Positions 26,853 to 35,663 of a DNA stretch of 64,000 nucleotides are shown here, one piece after another. The position numbers were made by a program, and so were the translations under genes. Each line of letters opens with the position of its first letter. The stretch's first letter is position 1. Origin of the DNA: Crossiella sp. CA-258035 (GTDB lineage: Bacteria; Actinomycetota; Actinomycetes; Mycobacteriales; Pseudonocardiaceae); NCBI RefSeq assembly GCF_030064675.1, contig NZ_CP116413.1:3132001-3196000 (forward strand). Direction: 5' to 3'. The notes under the pieces were generated by a model, which saw nothing but the letters and a program-made list of their open reading frames with translations, was not told the origin of the DNA and searched no databases.

Positions 26853-27934
26853 CAGACCTCCCAGGGCACCCGGGCGCGGACCAGCCAGCCACCGTCGGCC
26901 GAGACCCCGGCGCTGACCGCACCACCACAGGCGGCGGCGCGTTCGGCGATCCCGGCCAGCCCGTGCCCGCCCTCACCCGCCTGCCCGGTGCCGTTGTCGG
27001 CGACGGTGAGTTCGAGCGTGTTGTCCTTGTGCCGCAACCGGACCTGGGCGCGCGCACCCCCTCCGGCGTGTTTGAGCGTGTTGGTCAGCGCCTCCTGGGT
27101 GATCCGGTAGACGAGCAGGCCGAGGCCGGGATCCTCGTTGTCCGGCAAGGTTTCCCGGCGCAGCTCCACCGGCAGCCCGGCCACCCGGAACTGCTCGGCC
27201 AGGTCGTCCAGATCGGCCAGACCTGGTTGCGGGGCAAGGGGTTGCTCGCCTTCGCGGAGCAGGCCGACCAGGCGGCGCATGTCGGCCAGTGCGGCCCGTC
27301 CGGTGGCCGAGGTCTTGGCCAGCAGGTCCTTGGCGTTGGCCGGGTCGGCGGCCGCGCCGTCGGCCAGGGCGACCATCACGGCCAGGTTGTGGGCGACGAT
27401 GTCGTGCACCTCCCTGGCGATCCGGGTCCGCTCGGCGGTGGCGGCGGCGCGGGCCTGGTGCGCCAGCTGTTGCCGCTGGTGCTCCTGGCGCAGCCGCTGG
27501 CTGAGGCCGAGCAGCGCGGTGGCGGCCAGGGTGCCGAGCACGCCGATGAGCACCTGCCTCGGCCCGCCGGCCAGCCAGGCCCAGCCCACCAGCAGCGCGA
27601 ACACCGCCACCGCGGGCCACAGCTGCCAGGCGGTCCGGTGCCGGGCCACCGCGTAGAGCGCGAACAGCGGCGCGGACACCAGGAACACGCCGGTGAACCC
27701 GATCAGGTAGCAGCCCAGGGCGAGGGCGGCCACCAGCCAGAACACCGCGACCGGTGCTCGTCGCCGCCACACCAGCGGCAGGTGCACGGCGGCGAAGAAC
27801 AGCCAGCCCAGGTCGTGGACGCCGGTGCCGGGTTCGAGCACGCCGGGCGCGTGGTCGCCGCCGAGGGTCACCGGCAGCACCAGCGCCGCGGCCAGCGCGG
27901 CCAGCCCGCCGTCGTGCAGTCGTTGTCGGTTCAT
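26852..27934 (-). CDS. Sensor histidine kinase, HisKA_3 (NarX/DesK-like) type
   Basis: 360 residues. About five membrane helices fill residues 10-150; then a dimerisation/phosphoacceptor domain with His in REVHDIVAHNLAVMV and a C-terminal ATPase domain with DNGTGQAGEGGHGLAGI. Almost no extracytoplasmic loops, so it probably senses within the membrane or through the neighbouring ABC exporter. Fifteen bases separate it from the permease gene. Confidence 0.94.
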   Translation of the reverse strand: MNRQRLHDGGLAALAAALVLPVTLGGDHAPGVLEPGTGVHDLGWLFFAAVHLPLVWRRRAPVAVFWLVAALALGCYLIGFTGVFLVSAPLFALYAVARHRTAWQLWPAVAVFALLVGWAWLAGGPRQVLIGVLGTLAATALLGLSQRLRQEHQRQQLAHQARAAATAERTRIAREVHDIVAHNLAVMVALADGAAADPANAKDLLAKTSATGRAALADMRRLVGLLREGEQPLAPQPGLADLDDLAEQFRVAGLPVELRRETLPDNEDPGLGLLVYRITQEALTNTLKHAGGGARAQVRLRHKDNTLELTVADNGTGQAGEGGHGLAGIAERAAACGGAVSAGVSADGGWLVRARVPWEV

Positions 27935-27949
27935 GGTGTGCCCCCCCGG

Positions 27950-28687
27950 TCACAGCTCGCGGCGGCGCAGCACCGCGCCGCCGCACCCCAGCAGGAGTAT
28001 GGCCCAGCCCAGCGCCACCGCCGCGCCCCAGCCGGGCGTCAGCAGCGGACCCTTGCCCGCGCTGAACATGCCTTGCAGCGCGAGGGTGGGCAGGTAGGGC
28101 AGCACGGTGTCCTGGAGTCCGGCGGGCAGCGAGCCGAGCAGTGCCTGCGGCAGGACCACCAGCCCGAGCACGAACACCCCGATCGCACCGGCCAGGTTCC
28201 GCACCAGCGTGCCCACGGCCAGGCCGAACAGCGCGGTCAGCACGGTGGCCTCCGCCGCCCCGGCGATGGCGAGCAGCACCCCGGGATCGCCCAGGGAGAT
28301 CGGGGTGGTCGCGAACGCCTGGTGCGCCAGGAAACCGGCCAGGTAGCCGAGCAGCAGCACCGGCGTGGTCACCGCCACCAGCACCACCGCCTTGGCCCAC
28401 AACACCGGCAGCCGCGCGGGCACCGCGAGCAGGGTGGTGCGGAGCAGCCCCGAGCTGTGCTCACCGGCCATGCCCAGCACGCCGAAGATGCCGATGGTCA
28501 AGGCGTACAACAGGAATCCGCCGCCCACCGCCTCGGCCACGGTGGCCGGGCGGAACCGGTGCTGCCAGCCGATCAGCCCGGCCAGCCCGGTCAGCGCCAC
28601 CGGCAGCCCCAGCAGCACCAGCCAGGTGGAGCGGGTGGCGACCAGCTTGGTCCACTCCGCGTGCGCCACCCGGCCGAAGGTGATCAC
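27950..28687 (-). CDS. ABC-2-type transporter permease
   Basis: 245 residues with six predicted membrane helices, no signal peptide. Starts with a cytoplasmic TFGRVAHAEWTKLVATRSTW segment common in ABC-2 exporters of antibiotics and lantibiotics. It overlaps the ATPase gene by 4 bases (ATGA), so the two form one exporter. Confidence 0.92.
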   Translation of the reverse strand: MITFGRVAHAEWTKLVATRSTWLVLLGLPVALTGLAGLIGWQHRFRPATVAEAVGGGFLLYALTIGIFGVLGMAGEHSSGLLRTTLLAVPARLPVLWAKAVVLVAVTTPVLLLGYLAGFLAHQAFATTPISLGDPGVLLAIAGAAEATVLTALFGLAVGTLVRNLAGAIGVFVLGLVVLPQALLGSLPAGLQDTVLPYLPTLALQGMFSAGKGPLLTPGWGAAVALGWAILLLGCGGAVLRRREL

Positions 28688-29403
28688 CTGGGCGCCCCGA
28701 ACTCGACGGCGTCCCTGGTCAGCTCCAGGTAGGCGGGTTCCAGCGAGCCGTTCGCGGCGGTCAGCTCGGCGATCGGCGCGTCGGCCAGCAGCCGCCCCCT
28801 GCCGATGACCAGCAGGTGCTGGGCGGTCAGCGCCATCTCACTGAGCAGGTGGCTGGAGACCAGCACGGTGCGGCCCTGCGCGGCCAGTTCCCGCAGCAGC
28901 AGGCGCAGCCAGCGCATGCCGTCGGGGTCGAGCCCGTTGCTCGGTTCGTCCAGCACCACCGCCGCCGGGTCGCCGAGCAGCGCGCCCGCGATGCCCAGCC
29001 GCTGCCGCATGCCGAGGGAGAACCCACCGGCTCGCCGGTCGGCCGCCGGGCCGAGCCCGGCAAGGGCGAGCACCTGGCCGACCCGGGCGTCGGGCAGGCC
29101 GTGGGTCTGGGCCAGGGCGCGCAGGTGCTGCCGGGCGGTGCGTTCCGGGTGCGCCGGGGTGGCCTCCAGCAGCGCGCCTAGGCGGCGCAGCGGATCCGGC
29201 AGGCCGGGGTAGCGGCGGCCGCCGACGGTGGCGCTGCCGCTGCTGGGCCTGCTCAGGCCGAGCAGCATCCGCAGGGTGGTGGACTTGCCCGCGCCGTTGG
29301 GGCCGAGGAAGCCGGTGACCCGGCCCGGCCGCACCGTGCAGGTCAGCCCGTCCACGGCGGTGGCGCCGCGGTAGCGCTTGGTGAGTCGGGTGAACTCAAT
29401 CAT
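28684..29403 (-). CDS. ABC transporter ATP-binding protein
   Basis: 239 residues. Walker A GPNGAGKST, signature FSLGMRQRLGIAGALL, Walker B VVLDEPSNGLDPDG, H-loop SSHLLSE. The ATPase of a two-gene exporter of the bacitracin/lantibiotic immunity type. First gene of a four-gene operon that also encodes the kinase and regulator. Confidence 0.95.
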   Translation of the reverse strand: MIEFTRLTKRYRGATAVDGLTCTVRPGRVTGFLGPNGAGKSTTLRMLLGLSRPSSGSATVGGRRYPGLPDPLRRLGALLEATPAHPERTARQHLRALAQTHGLPDARVGQVLALAGLGPAADRRAGGFSLGMRQRLGIAGALLGDPAAVVLDEPSNGLDPDGMRWLRLLLRELAAQGRTVLVSSHLLSEMALTAQHLLVIGRGRLLADAPIAELTAANGSLEPAYLELTRDAVEFGAPR

Positions 29404-29489
29404 GGCCCTGACGTTAGGAACCAGGGCCTGCCGCGGTCGTCTGCCTCAGGTCGGCGGGACCGGCGCGCCGGGTACGACCAAGGGCGTAC

Positions 29490-30158
29490 TCAGGCGTGCC
29501 GCAGGTAGGTCAGCACCGCGCTGACCCGCCGGTGCACCTGTGGCTCCTCGGCCAGGCCGAGCTTGGCGAAGGTGGAGTTGACGTGCTTCTCGATGGTCGA
29601 CTCCGACAGCGTCAGGTGCTCGGCGATGGCCCGGTTGGTCTTGCCCTGGGCCATGTGCCGCAACACTTCCAGCTCACGCGGGCTCAGCCGGGTCAGCGGC
29701 GCGTCGGCGGCCTTGGCCCGGCTGCCCAGCAGCACCTCCACGATCCGCGGGTCGATCACCGAGCGGCCGGAGCGGACCTCGTGCAGGGCCCGCAGCAGCT
29801 CGTCGACCTCGCCGATGCGTTCCTTGAGCAGGTAGGCCAGCCCGTCGGTGCCGTGCTGGAACAGGGCGAAGGCGTACTGCTCGTTGGCGTGCTGGGAGAG
29901 CACCACCACGCCGATGTCGGGGTGCTGGCTGCGGATCTGGTGCGCGGCGGTGATGCCCTCGGTGTGGTGGCCAGGCGGCATCCGGATGTCGGTGATCACC
30001 GCGGCCGGCTTGAACCGGGGGACCGCGTCCAGCAGTTCCGCCGCGGTGCCGACCGCCGCGACCACCCGCACCTCGCCGCTGTCCTCCAGCAGCCGCCTGG
30101 TGCCCTCGCGCACCAGGTAGTGGTCCTCGGCGATGACGATCCGCAGCGGTTCAGGCAT
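29490..30158 (-). CDS. NarL/LuxR-family response regulator (second system)
   Basis: 222 residues from the ATG at 30158; a longer frame to 30281 would run into the kinase gene. Phosphoacceptor Asp57 in AVITDIRMPPGHHTEG, LuxR HTH near residues 155-210 (LSPRELEVLRHMAQGKTNRA). Start overlaps the kinase stop by 8 bases. Confidence 0.94.
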   Translation of the reverse strand: MPEPLRIVIAEDHYLVREGTRRLLEDSGEVRVVAAVGTAAELLDAVPRFKPAAVITDIRMPPGHHTEGITAAHQIRSQHPDIGVVVLSQHANEQYAFALFQHGTDGLAYLLKERIGEVDELLRALHEVRSGRSVIDPRIVEVLLGSRAKAADAPLTRLSPRELEVLRHMAQGKTNRAIAEHLTLSESTIEKHVNSTFAKLGLAEEPQVHRRVSAVLTYLRHA

Positions 30159-32223
30159 CAGCGGTCTTCTCCACGATCTCGATACGACAGTCCACAGTGG
30201 ACTCAGGTCGGGCGGTGGCCGGTAGCCGGGCGGTGATGGTGGTGCCCGCGCCGGGGGAGCTGGCGATCCGCAGTCTGCCACCGACCGCCTCGGCCCGGTC
30301 GCGCATCCCGGTCAGCCCGAGCCCGCCGCGGCCGTCCCGGAAGCCACGGCCGTCGTCGTGCACGGACACCACCAGCTCGCCGTCCTCCAGTCCGAAGTGG
30401 ACGGTCACGGCGCTGGCCCCGGCGTGTTTGAGCACGTTGGTCAGCGCCTCGGAGACCAGGAAGAAGGCCGACTCCTCCACGTCGATGCCGAAGCGGGCCG
30501 CGCGCAGCTCGGGCGGGCAGTCCACGGTCACCGGGATCGGCAGCCGCCGGGCCCGCGAGGTGACCGCGGCGATCAGGCCCTGGTCGGTGAGCACCGGCGG
30601 GTGGATGCCGTGCGCCAGTTCGCGCAGCTCGTCGATCACCCGGTAGGCGTCCTCACGCACCTCGGTCAGCGTGCCCTCGGCCGCCTCGCCGCCGCGTCTG
30701 AGCTGGTTGCGGGCCAGTGCCAGCTTGGCCACCAGCGCGACCAGCTCCTGCTGGATGCCGTCGTGCAGCTGCCGTTCGATCCGCCGCCGCTCGGTGTCCT
30801 GGGCCTGCACGATCCGGGTCCGGGAGGCCTCCAGCTCCTTGGCCTGCCTGGACACCTGCTCGACCCGCTCGCCCAGCTCCCCGGCCAGGTTGGCGTTGTG
30901 CACCGCGAGTGCGGCCTGCCGGGCCAGGGTCTCCACCAGGTCGTGGTCCTCCGGGGTGAACCGGCCCTCCACCTTCGGCCCGTACTCCAGCACGCCGAGC
31001 TGTTCCTCGGCGTGCCGCAACGGAAACCGGGTCGCCTGCTCCTCGGTCACCGTGCCCGCCACGCTGACCACCGGCGGACTGCCGGGGTCGCCTGGTCTGC
31101 CCAGCTCGACCCGCGCCCACTTCAGGTTCAGCCCGCTCTGCAGGCTGCGCGCCAGGTGCGGGGCCAGCCTTGGCAGGTCGTAGGCGTGCTCCAGGGTGGT
31201 GCCGAACTGCACCAGCAGCTCGAACCCGGTCAGCCTCGGCCCGTAGACCCGGCGTGCGGCGGCCTGGTTGAGCTGCTCGCGCAATGGCTGGAACAGCAGC
31301 ATCGCCGCGGCGGTGACCAGCGCGACCAGCCCGACCGGCAGGTACTGGCCCGCGGTCCAGCCCAGCATGGTCGCGGTGCCCAGGTACCAGCCGCCGATGA
31401 CCAGCCACAGCAGGCCGTAGACCACCGAGCGCGGCACGACGAGGTCCACGCCGAGCAGCCGTCTGCGCAGCGCGGCGACCACCACGACCACCGGGATCAG
31501 CGAGTACGGCAGGGTGCCGATCAGGCGGCCGATGACGTACAGCCAGCCGGTGTCCACGTCCACCCGCCAGGACCGGATGACCAGCAGCACCGCGCGGGCC
31601 AGCATGATCGTCGTGGTCAGCACGGCCAGCGAGAGCAGCCACGGCTGGTGGGTGCCCGCGCGCCTGGCCAGCACGCAGCGGATGAGCAGCATGATCCCGG
31701 CGCCGACGTGCAGCCAGGCGAAGGGCTTCTGCGACCACAGGTACATCGAGGAGATGGGCAGCCCGCTGGCCGCCACGACCAGCGGCACCGGCAGCAGGAA
31801 CCACAGCGGGCGCAGCAGCACGCGTTCGTAGCGGTGCCGGAAGCGGCCGTCGGGCAGCAGCGCGACCAGGTAGATGATCAGGATGTTGAAGACGAACTCG
31901 AGGACCTCGTTGCCGATCGCGCCGAACCACATCCAGAAGCCCGGCGAGGCCCAGTCCGCGTCCGAGGTCAGGAAGTGCAGCGGGTAGTTGGTGGCCAGCC
32001 CCACCGCCAGCAGCGAGCCGAAGACCAGCAGCAGCCGGGCCACCGGGTGGTTGGGGGCGGCCCGCCACACCAGCAGGCCAGCCGCGTAACAGGGCAGCAC
32101 CGCGGTCAGCGCCCAGGACAGGGTCAGCCGCGCGGGCAGCAGGAACAGCGTCACCGGAATCGTGACCGCCAGGCTCAACGCCCCAGCGGCAGCCACCAGC
32201 CGCAAGGGCGTGTCCTTCCCCAT
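30151..32223 (-). CDS. Membrane sensor histidine kinase with GAF-like domain
   Basis: 690 residues from the ATG at 32223 (GTG at 32226 is an alternative); a frame to 32406 includes non-coding leader. Roughly ten membrane helices (1-330) are followed by a GAF-like domain (about 350-480), a HisKA_3 domain with RRRIERQLHDGIQQELVALV (His phosphoacceptor) and a HATPase domain with DDGRGFRDGRGGLGLTGM. The large membrane part suggests sensing a lipophilic or membrane signal. Pairs with the downstream regulator. Confidence 0.92.
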   Translation of the reverse strand: MGKDTPLRLVAAAGALSLAVTIPVTLFLLPARLTLSWALTAVLPCYAAGLLVWRAAPNHPVARLLLVFGSLLAVGLATNYPLHFLTSDADWASPGFWMWFGAIGNEVLEFVFNILIIYLVALLPDGRFRHRYERVLLRPLWFLLPVPLVVAASGLPISSMYLWSQKPFAWLHVGAGIMLLIRCVLARRAGTHQPWLLSLAVLTTTIMLARAVLLVIRSWRVDVDTGWLYVIGRLIGTLPYSLIPVVVVVAALRRRLLGVDLVVPRSVVYGLLWLVIGGWYLGTATMLGWTAGQYLPVGLVALVTAAAMLLFQPLREQLNQAAARRVYGPRLTGFELLVQFGTTLEHAYDLPRLAPHLARSLQSGLNLKWARVELGRPGDPGSPPVVSVAGTVTEEQATRFPLRHAEEQLGVLEYGPKVEGRFTPEDHDLVETLARQAALAVHNANLAGELGERVEQVSRQAKELEASRTRIVQAQDTERRRIERQLHDGIQQELVALVAKLALARNQLRRGGEAAEGTLTEVREDAYRVIDELRELAHGIHPPVLTDQGLIAAVTSRARRLPIPVTVDCPPELRAARFGIDVEESAFFLVSEALTNVLKHAGASAVTVHFGLEDGELVVSVHDDGRGFRDGRGGLGLTGMRDRAEAVGGRLRIASSPGAGTTITARLPATARPESTVDCRIEIVEKTADA

Positions 32224-32386
32224 CACCCGCTCATTCTGCGGCCTGCCCAGCCCGCCCGCCAGGAAGGCCCCCCTACACCGCAATGGCGGAAAACCTCCAT
32301 CGCGACTGACGGCGCACCTGGTTCTGCCCGCGGGCCGGTCCCGGCAGACTCGGTGTCGCAAGAGGATGACGGAAGGGCCCCCTTTC

Positions 32387-32431
32387 GACGCGGGTTCCTG
32401 GAGCACCTGGGGGTGTCCAGGAACCCGCGTC
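32387..32431 (-). terminator. Large hairpin, probable terminator for the LacI/GH109 transcript
   Basis: Perfect 16-bp arms (32387-32402 and 32416-32431) with a 13-base loop. It lies 150 bp past the stop of the minus-strand LacI gene. It could end that transcript; the distance is long, so another role is possible. Confidence 0.55.
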
Positions 32432-32453
32432 CAGGCGCTGTGGAGGCCGTGCG

Positions 32454-32576
32454 ATGGGTGTTCGAATCCGGCGACGCGAGTCGGAGCGGGGCGAGGTCCC
32501 GCTGGTCAGGACGACGCGGATCGTGTTCTTCCTGCGCAGGATGCGGCGCGGGCCGCTCGGTTCCGGCTGTCGCTGA
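32454..32576 (+). CDS. Possible small Arg-rich protein (40 residues)
   Basis: ATG with GGAGG (32442-32446) 7 bases upstream, 40 codons with high G/C at third positions, ending 5 bases from the convergent LacI stop. The product is strongly basic (VRIRRRESERGE, FFLRRMRRG). The basic composition could simply reflect G/C-rich DNA, so this is tentative. Confidence 0.28.
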   Translation: MGVRIRRRESERGEVPLVRTTRIVFFLRRMRRGPLGSGCR

Positions 32577-32581
32577 CCGGG

Positions 32582-33589
32582 TCAGCGCGGCGCGGCGGTG
32601 GTGGCGCGCACGACCAGCTTGGTGTCCAGCCACTCCTGGCGCACCGGAGCCTCGCCGTCCTCGCCCGGACCGGCCAGCAGCAGCTCCACCGCGAGCCGTC
32701 CCGCCTCGCGCACCGGCATGGCCACCGTGGTCATCGCCGGATCGCAGAGTCCCGCGAAGACCAGGTCGTCGAAGCCGGTCAGGCTGATGTCCTCGGGCAC
32801 CCGGACACCCTTCTCCCGCAACCGGGAGAGCACCCCGAGGGCCATCACGTCGTTGTAGGCGATGATCGCGGTGGGCTCGGCGCGCAGGGCCTCGTCGGCG
32901 GCGGCGACCCCGCCCTCGTAGCGGGGCGGGAACGGGCCGAGTTCGGTCACGGTCAGGCCGTGCTCGGGGGCCGCGGCGCGCAGGCCCTTGCGGCGCTGGC
33001 GGTTGGACCAGGAGGTGTCCGGGCCGCTGAGGAAGACCACCCGCCGGTGGCCCAGCTCGGCCAGGTGCGCGACCAGTTGGGCGATGCCGTCGGCGGCGTT
33101 CATCAGCGCGGCGGGCACCTCCGGTAGCACGCGGTTGACCAGCACCAGGCTGGACTTGGCCGCGACCTCCAGCAGCGGCTCGTCGGCCAGGCCGGGCGCG
33201 CACACGATCAGCCCGTCGACCTGCTGGGCCATGGTGCGGACCAGCTTCTCCTCCAGTGCGGGGTCCTCGTCGCTGTCGGCCACGAACACCGAGTAGTCGG
33301 CCTGCACCGCCGCGGCCTGCACCGCCTTGAGCACCCCGGTGAAGAACGGGTTGTCCACGTCGGGCACCACGATGCCCAGGTTTCCGGTGCGCCCGGTGAT
33401 CAGCCCGCGCGCCGCGCGGTTGGGCTGGTAGCCCAGCTCCGCGGCGGCGGTGAGCACCCGTTCCCTGGTCTGCTCCCGCACCAGGTTCGGCGCGCTCAAC
33501 GCCCGCGAGACCGTGGCCACTGACACCTGCGCCTGGCGCGCGACATCGCGGATGGTCGCCGGCGCTCCCGAAATACCCCGTTGTCGCAC
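32582..33589 (-). CDS. LacI-family transcriptional regulator
   Basis: 335 residues. HTH at residues 12-35 (TIRDVARQAQVSVATVSRAL) with hinge helix, then a periplasmic-binding-protein-like effector domain (NLGIVVPDVDNPFFTGVL, SLTGFDDLVFAG). GTG start at 33589; ATCCTA on the plus strand (TAGGAT on the minus, 33596-33601) is a -10 box 6 bases upstream, so it is probably leaderless. It follows the GH109 gene by 94 bp on the same strand; a role in amino-sugar control is inferred. Confidence 0.94.
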   Translation of the reverse strand: MRQRGISGAPATIRDVARQAQVSVATVSRALSAPNLVREQTRERVLTAAAELGYQPNRAARGLITGRTGNLGIVVPDVDNPFFTGVLKAVQAAAVQADYSVFVADSDEDPALEEKLVRTMAQQVDGLIVCAPGLADEPLLEVAAKSSLVLVNRVLPEVPAALMNAADGIAQLVAHLAELGHRRVVFLSGPDTSWSNRQRRKGLRAAAPEHGLTVTELGPFPPRYEGGVAAADEALRAEPTAIIAYNDVMALGVLSRLREKGVRVPEDISLTGFDDLVFAGLCDPAMTTVAMPVREAGRLAVELLLAGPGEDGEAPVRQEWLDTKLVVRATTAAPR

Positions 33590-33683
33590 TCGATCATCCT
33601 ACCCAGCGTGACCGCACGGTACGGAGACGCGCTGGTAACGGCGGTGCGACCGTTTACATCCGGTCACACCGCCGTCGGCCGCG

Positions 33684-35117
33684 CTACGCCGGTTTGGGTG
33701 AATCCAGGGTGGGCCGGGAACTATCCCGCCACCGCCCCCTGGTGAAGTCCGGGATGGGCACCGCCGCGCCCTTGCGCCGGATGGACTCCGCGCTCAGCGG
33801 CACCGGCGCGCTCCAGGCCGCCGAGTCGTAGACGTCGACCTCGGGCACCAGACCCAGGCGCATGGTCTGCATGGTCCGGTAGAGCATCAGGTAGTCCATG
33901 CCGCCGTGCCCGCCGGGGCCCGGCCCGATGTCGGTCCACAGCCAGTGGTCGTAGGACTTGAAGTCCTCGAAGGAGCCCCACTTGTGCCCGGAGTGCTTGG
34001 GCTCGACGTAGATCCGCGGCGGGTAGTCCTCGAACACGCCCTTGGTGCCCGCGACCTGGTTGAGCCTGCTGTACGGGTAGGGGTTGGACACGTTGTGCTG
34101 CAACCGGATCACCTTGCCGCCTGCGGTCTGCAGCAGGCTCATGGTGGTGTCGCCCTTGACGTAGTGCTCCTTCCACGAGGAGTCGCCCGGCTCCTCGTGC
34201 GCCTTCCGGTACTCGGCCATGCCCAGCGCCGGGGTGGCCATCGAGGTGATCCGCACCAGCCGGTCCCCGCGGTTGATGCCGAAGTACCCGGCCACCGGCC
34301 CGAGCCCGTGGGTGGGGTAGTGGTCGGCGTTGAGCTTGGTGTGCCAGGCCCGCCGCCACTCCGCGGCGTAGTAGGTGTCGGAGAGCAGCAGCTCGCGCAG
34401 GTCGTGGATGTAGGCCCCGGCGCCGTGCAGCACCTCACCGAACACCCCGGCCCGCACCATGCGCAGCAGCCGCAGCTCGTTGCGCCCGTAGCAGCAGTTC
34501 TCCAGCTGGATGCAGTGCCGCCGGGTGCGTTCGGAGGCGTCCACCAGCTGCCAGAGCTCGTTCACGGTCAAGGCCATCGGGCATTCGACGCCGACGTGCT
34601 TGCCACCGTGCATCGCGGCAAGGGACATCGGCACGTGCCACTCCCACGGCGTGGCGATGTAGACGAAGTCCACGTCATCGCGCCCGCACAGCTGCTCGTA
34701 GGCCCGCTCACCCTTGCCGAAGGTCGCCGGCTCCGGCTGCCCCGCGTCCCGGACCGCCTTGGCCGCCTTGGCCAGCGCCGCCGGGTTGGTGTCGCACAGC
34801 GCGGTGACCCGGACGCCGGGCACGGCGAGGAACAGCGGCAGCATCGAGGCGCCGCGGTTGCCCAGGCCGATGATGCCGACCCGCACGGTCTCGTGCCGCG
34901 CGAAGGGCACGCCGATCATGGTCTTGCCGCGCGCGGGTGGCACGCGCTCCTCATCGGCCCCGCCCTGCTCCGCCGCACCGCGCTCTGCCCCGCTGCCCGG
35001 CGCGGCCCCAGCCGATCCCGTGCCCAGCCCCGCGATGCCCAGTCCCGCGACCGCGGCACCGGTGCCCAGCAGCGACCGCCGCGACAGCGATGAGGTGGGC
35101 CGGTCCTGCTCCGTCAT
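33684..35117 (-). CDS. Tat-exported GH109-type NAD-dependent glycosidase (alpha-N-acetylgalactosaminidase family)
   Basis: 477 residues. Twin-arginine signal [19 protein letters not shown] in the first 45 residues, fitting export with a bound NAD cofactor. Rossmann motif [10 protein letters not shown] (about residue 80) and GFO/IDH/MocA fold, with GH109 hallmarks: [44 protein letters not shown]109 enzymes remove terminal alpha-GalNAc through a redox-assisted mechanism. AGGAGG precedes the ATG. Next to sugar kinase, aldolase, SIS and importer genes consistent with use of the released sugar. Other oxidoreductases of this fold cannot be excluded without assay. Confidence 0.87.
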   Translation of the reverse strand: MTEQDRPTSSLSRRSLLGTGAAVAGLGIAGLGTGSAGAAPGSGAERGAAEQGGADEERVPPARGKTMIGVPFARHETVRVGIIGLGNRGASMLPLFLAVPGVRVTALCDTNPAALAKAAKAVRDAGQPEPATFGKGERAYEQLCGRDDVDFVYIATPWEWHVPMSLAAMHGGKHVGVECPMALTVNELWQLVDASERTRRHCIQLENCCYGRNELRLLRMVRAGVFGEVLHGAGAYIHDLRELLLSDTYYAAEWRRAWHTKLNADHYPTHGLGPVAGYFGINRGDRLVRITSMATPALGMAEYRKAHEEPGDSSWKEHYVKGDTTMSLLQTAGGKVIRLQHNVSNPYPYSRLNQVAGTKGVFEDYPPRIYVEPKHSGHKWGSFEDFKSYDHWLWTDIGPGPGGHGGMDYLMLYRTMQTMRLGLVPEVDVYDSAAWSAPVPLSAESIRRKGAAVPIPDFTRGRWRDSSRPTLDSPKPA

Positions 35118-35253
35118 GACGCCTCCTGATCAAACCTGACTGAAACTTCGCCGTTTCGCGCAGTACTAATCAGCAGAGGCAGGCTTACACAGGTTGTGGA
35201 TCAGGGGGACCCGACTTTAGGAGGATGTGTGCTCGGGGAAGGATCGCTGAATA
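35118..35253. promoter_or_regulatory. Upstream region of the GH109 gene
   Basis: 136 bp between the GH109 start and the repeat array, with lower G/C than the surroundings (for example 35160-35215). The GH109 promoter should lie here; no consensus pair is convincing. Confidence 0.4.
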
Positions 35254-35618
35254 TGACCGGTCGTCTTAGGGGGCGGAGAGGAAGCCGGAGGAAATGACCG
35301 GTCGTCTTCGTGCAGGATCGAATGTGACCGGTCGTCTTAGGGTGCCGTCGAATGTGACCGGTCGTCTTAGGGTGCCGTCAAATGTGACCGGTCGTCTTGG
35401 GGCACCGCTGAATGTGACCGGTCGTCTTCAGGCACCGATGTATATGACCGGTCGTCTTGGAAGGCTATGGGTGAGGCAGAGTCGGGTCGACCATTGGTGG
35501 CCGTGGGCAGGGTCGGGCTCGGAAGGTGACCGGTCGTCTTCATCGGGCGTCGCGCATGTCGGGATTAGGCCGCTCCGGCGCTCCGGAGCCGTCGAGCACG
35601 AATGTGACCGGTCGTCTT
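35254..35618. repeat. Array of nine TGACCGGTCGTCTT repeats, six at exact 30-bp spacing
   Basis: The 14-mer TGACCGGTCGTCTT starts at 35254, 35295, 35325, 35355, 35385, 35415, 35445, 35527 and 35605, all nine identical. Copies 2 to 7 are exactly 30 bp apart, the others 41, 82 and 78 bp. Most are preceded by AATG or ATAT. Each contains the palindrome GACCGGTC within AA-N3-GACCGGTC-N3-TT, the layout of many TetR-type operators. Spacers of 16 bp are partly alike (GGGTGCCGTC, GGCACCG). Not a CRISPR. It lies in the promoter-side DNA of GH109 and downstream of the PfkB gene. Confidence 0.93.
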
Positions 35619-35663
35619 AAGTGCGGGGTGCGTGACCCAGTGGCAGGGCCGACCGGCGACCGG

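Larger units (their letters stand above)
32224..32581. other. 358-bp interval between a kinase gene start and a LacI gene end
   Basis: It holds the kinase promoter region (near 32224-32290), one large perfect inverted repeat (32387-32431) and a possible small gene on the plus strand (32454-32576). Nothing else was recognised. Confidence 0.7.

Noticed and set aside
30151-32406. 751-residue version of the second histidine kinase
   Set aside because: The extra N-terminus is Arg/Gly-rich with no membrane pattern and covers the intergenic region; the ATG at 32223 leads straight into membrane helices.
35254-35618. CRISPR array
   Set aside because: The repeat is only 14 bp, spacers are about 16 bp and partly alike, and there are no cas genes.
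35254-35618. Plasmid-type iterons or replication origin
   Set aside because: No initiator gene, no DnaA boxes and no AT-rich unwinding region were seen beside the repeats.
35294-35620. 108-residue reading frame through the repeat array
   Set aside because: Its NVTGRL repeats only reflect a 30-bp period that is a multiple of three. There is no ribosome-binding site, and it breaks down outside the periodic part.
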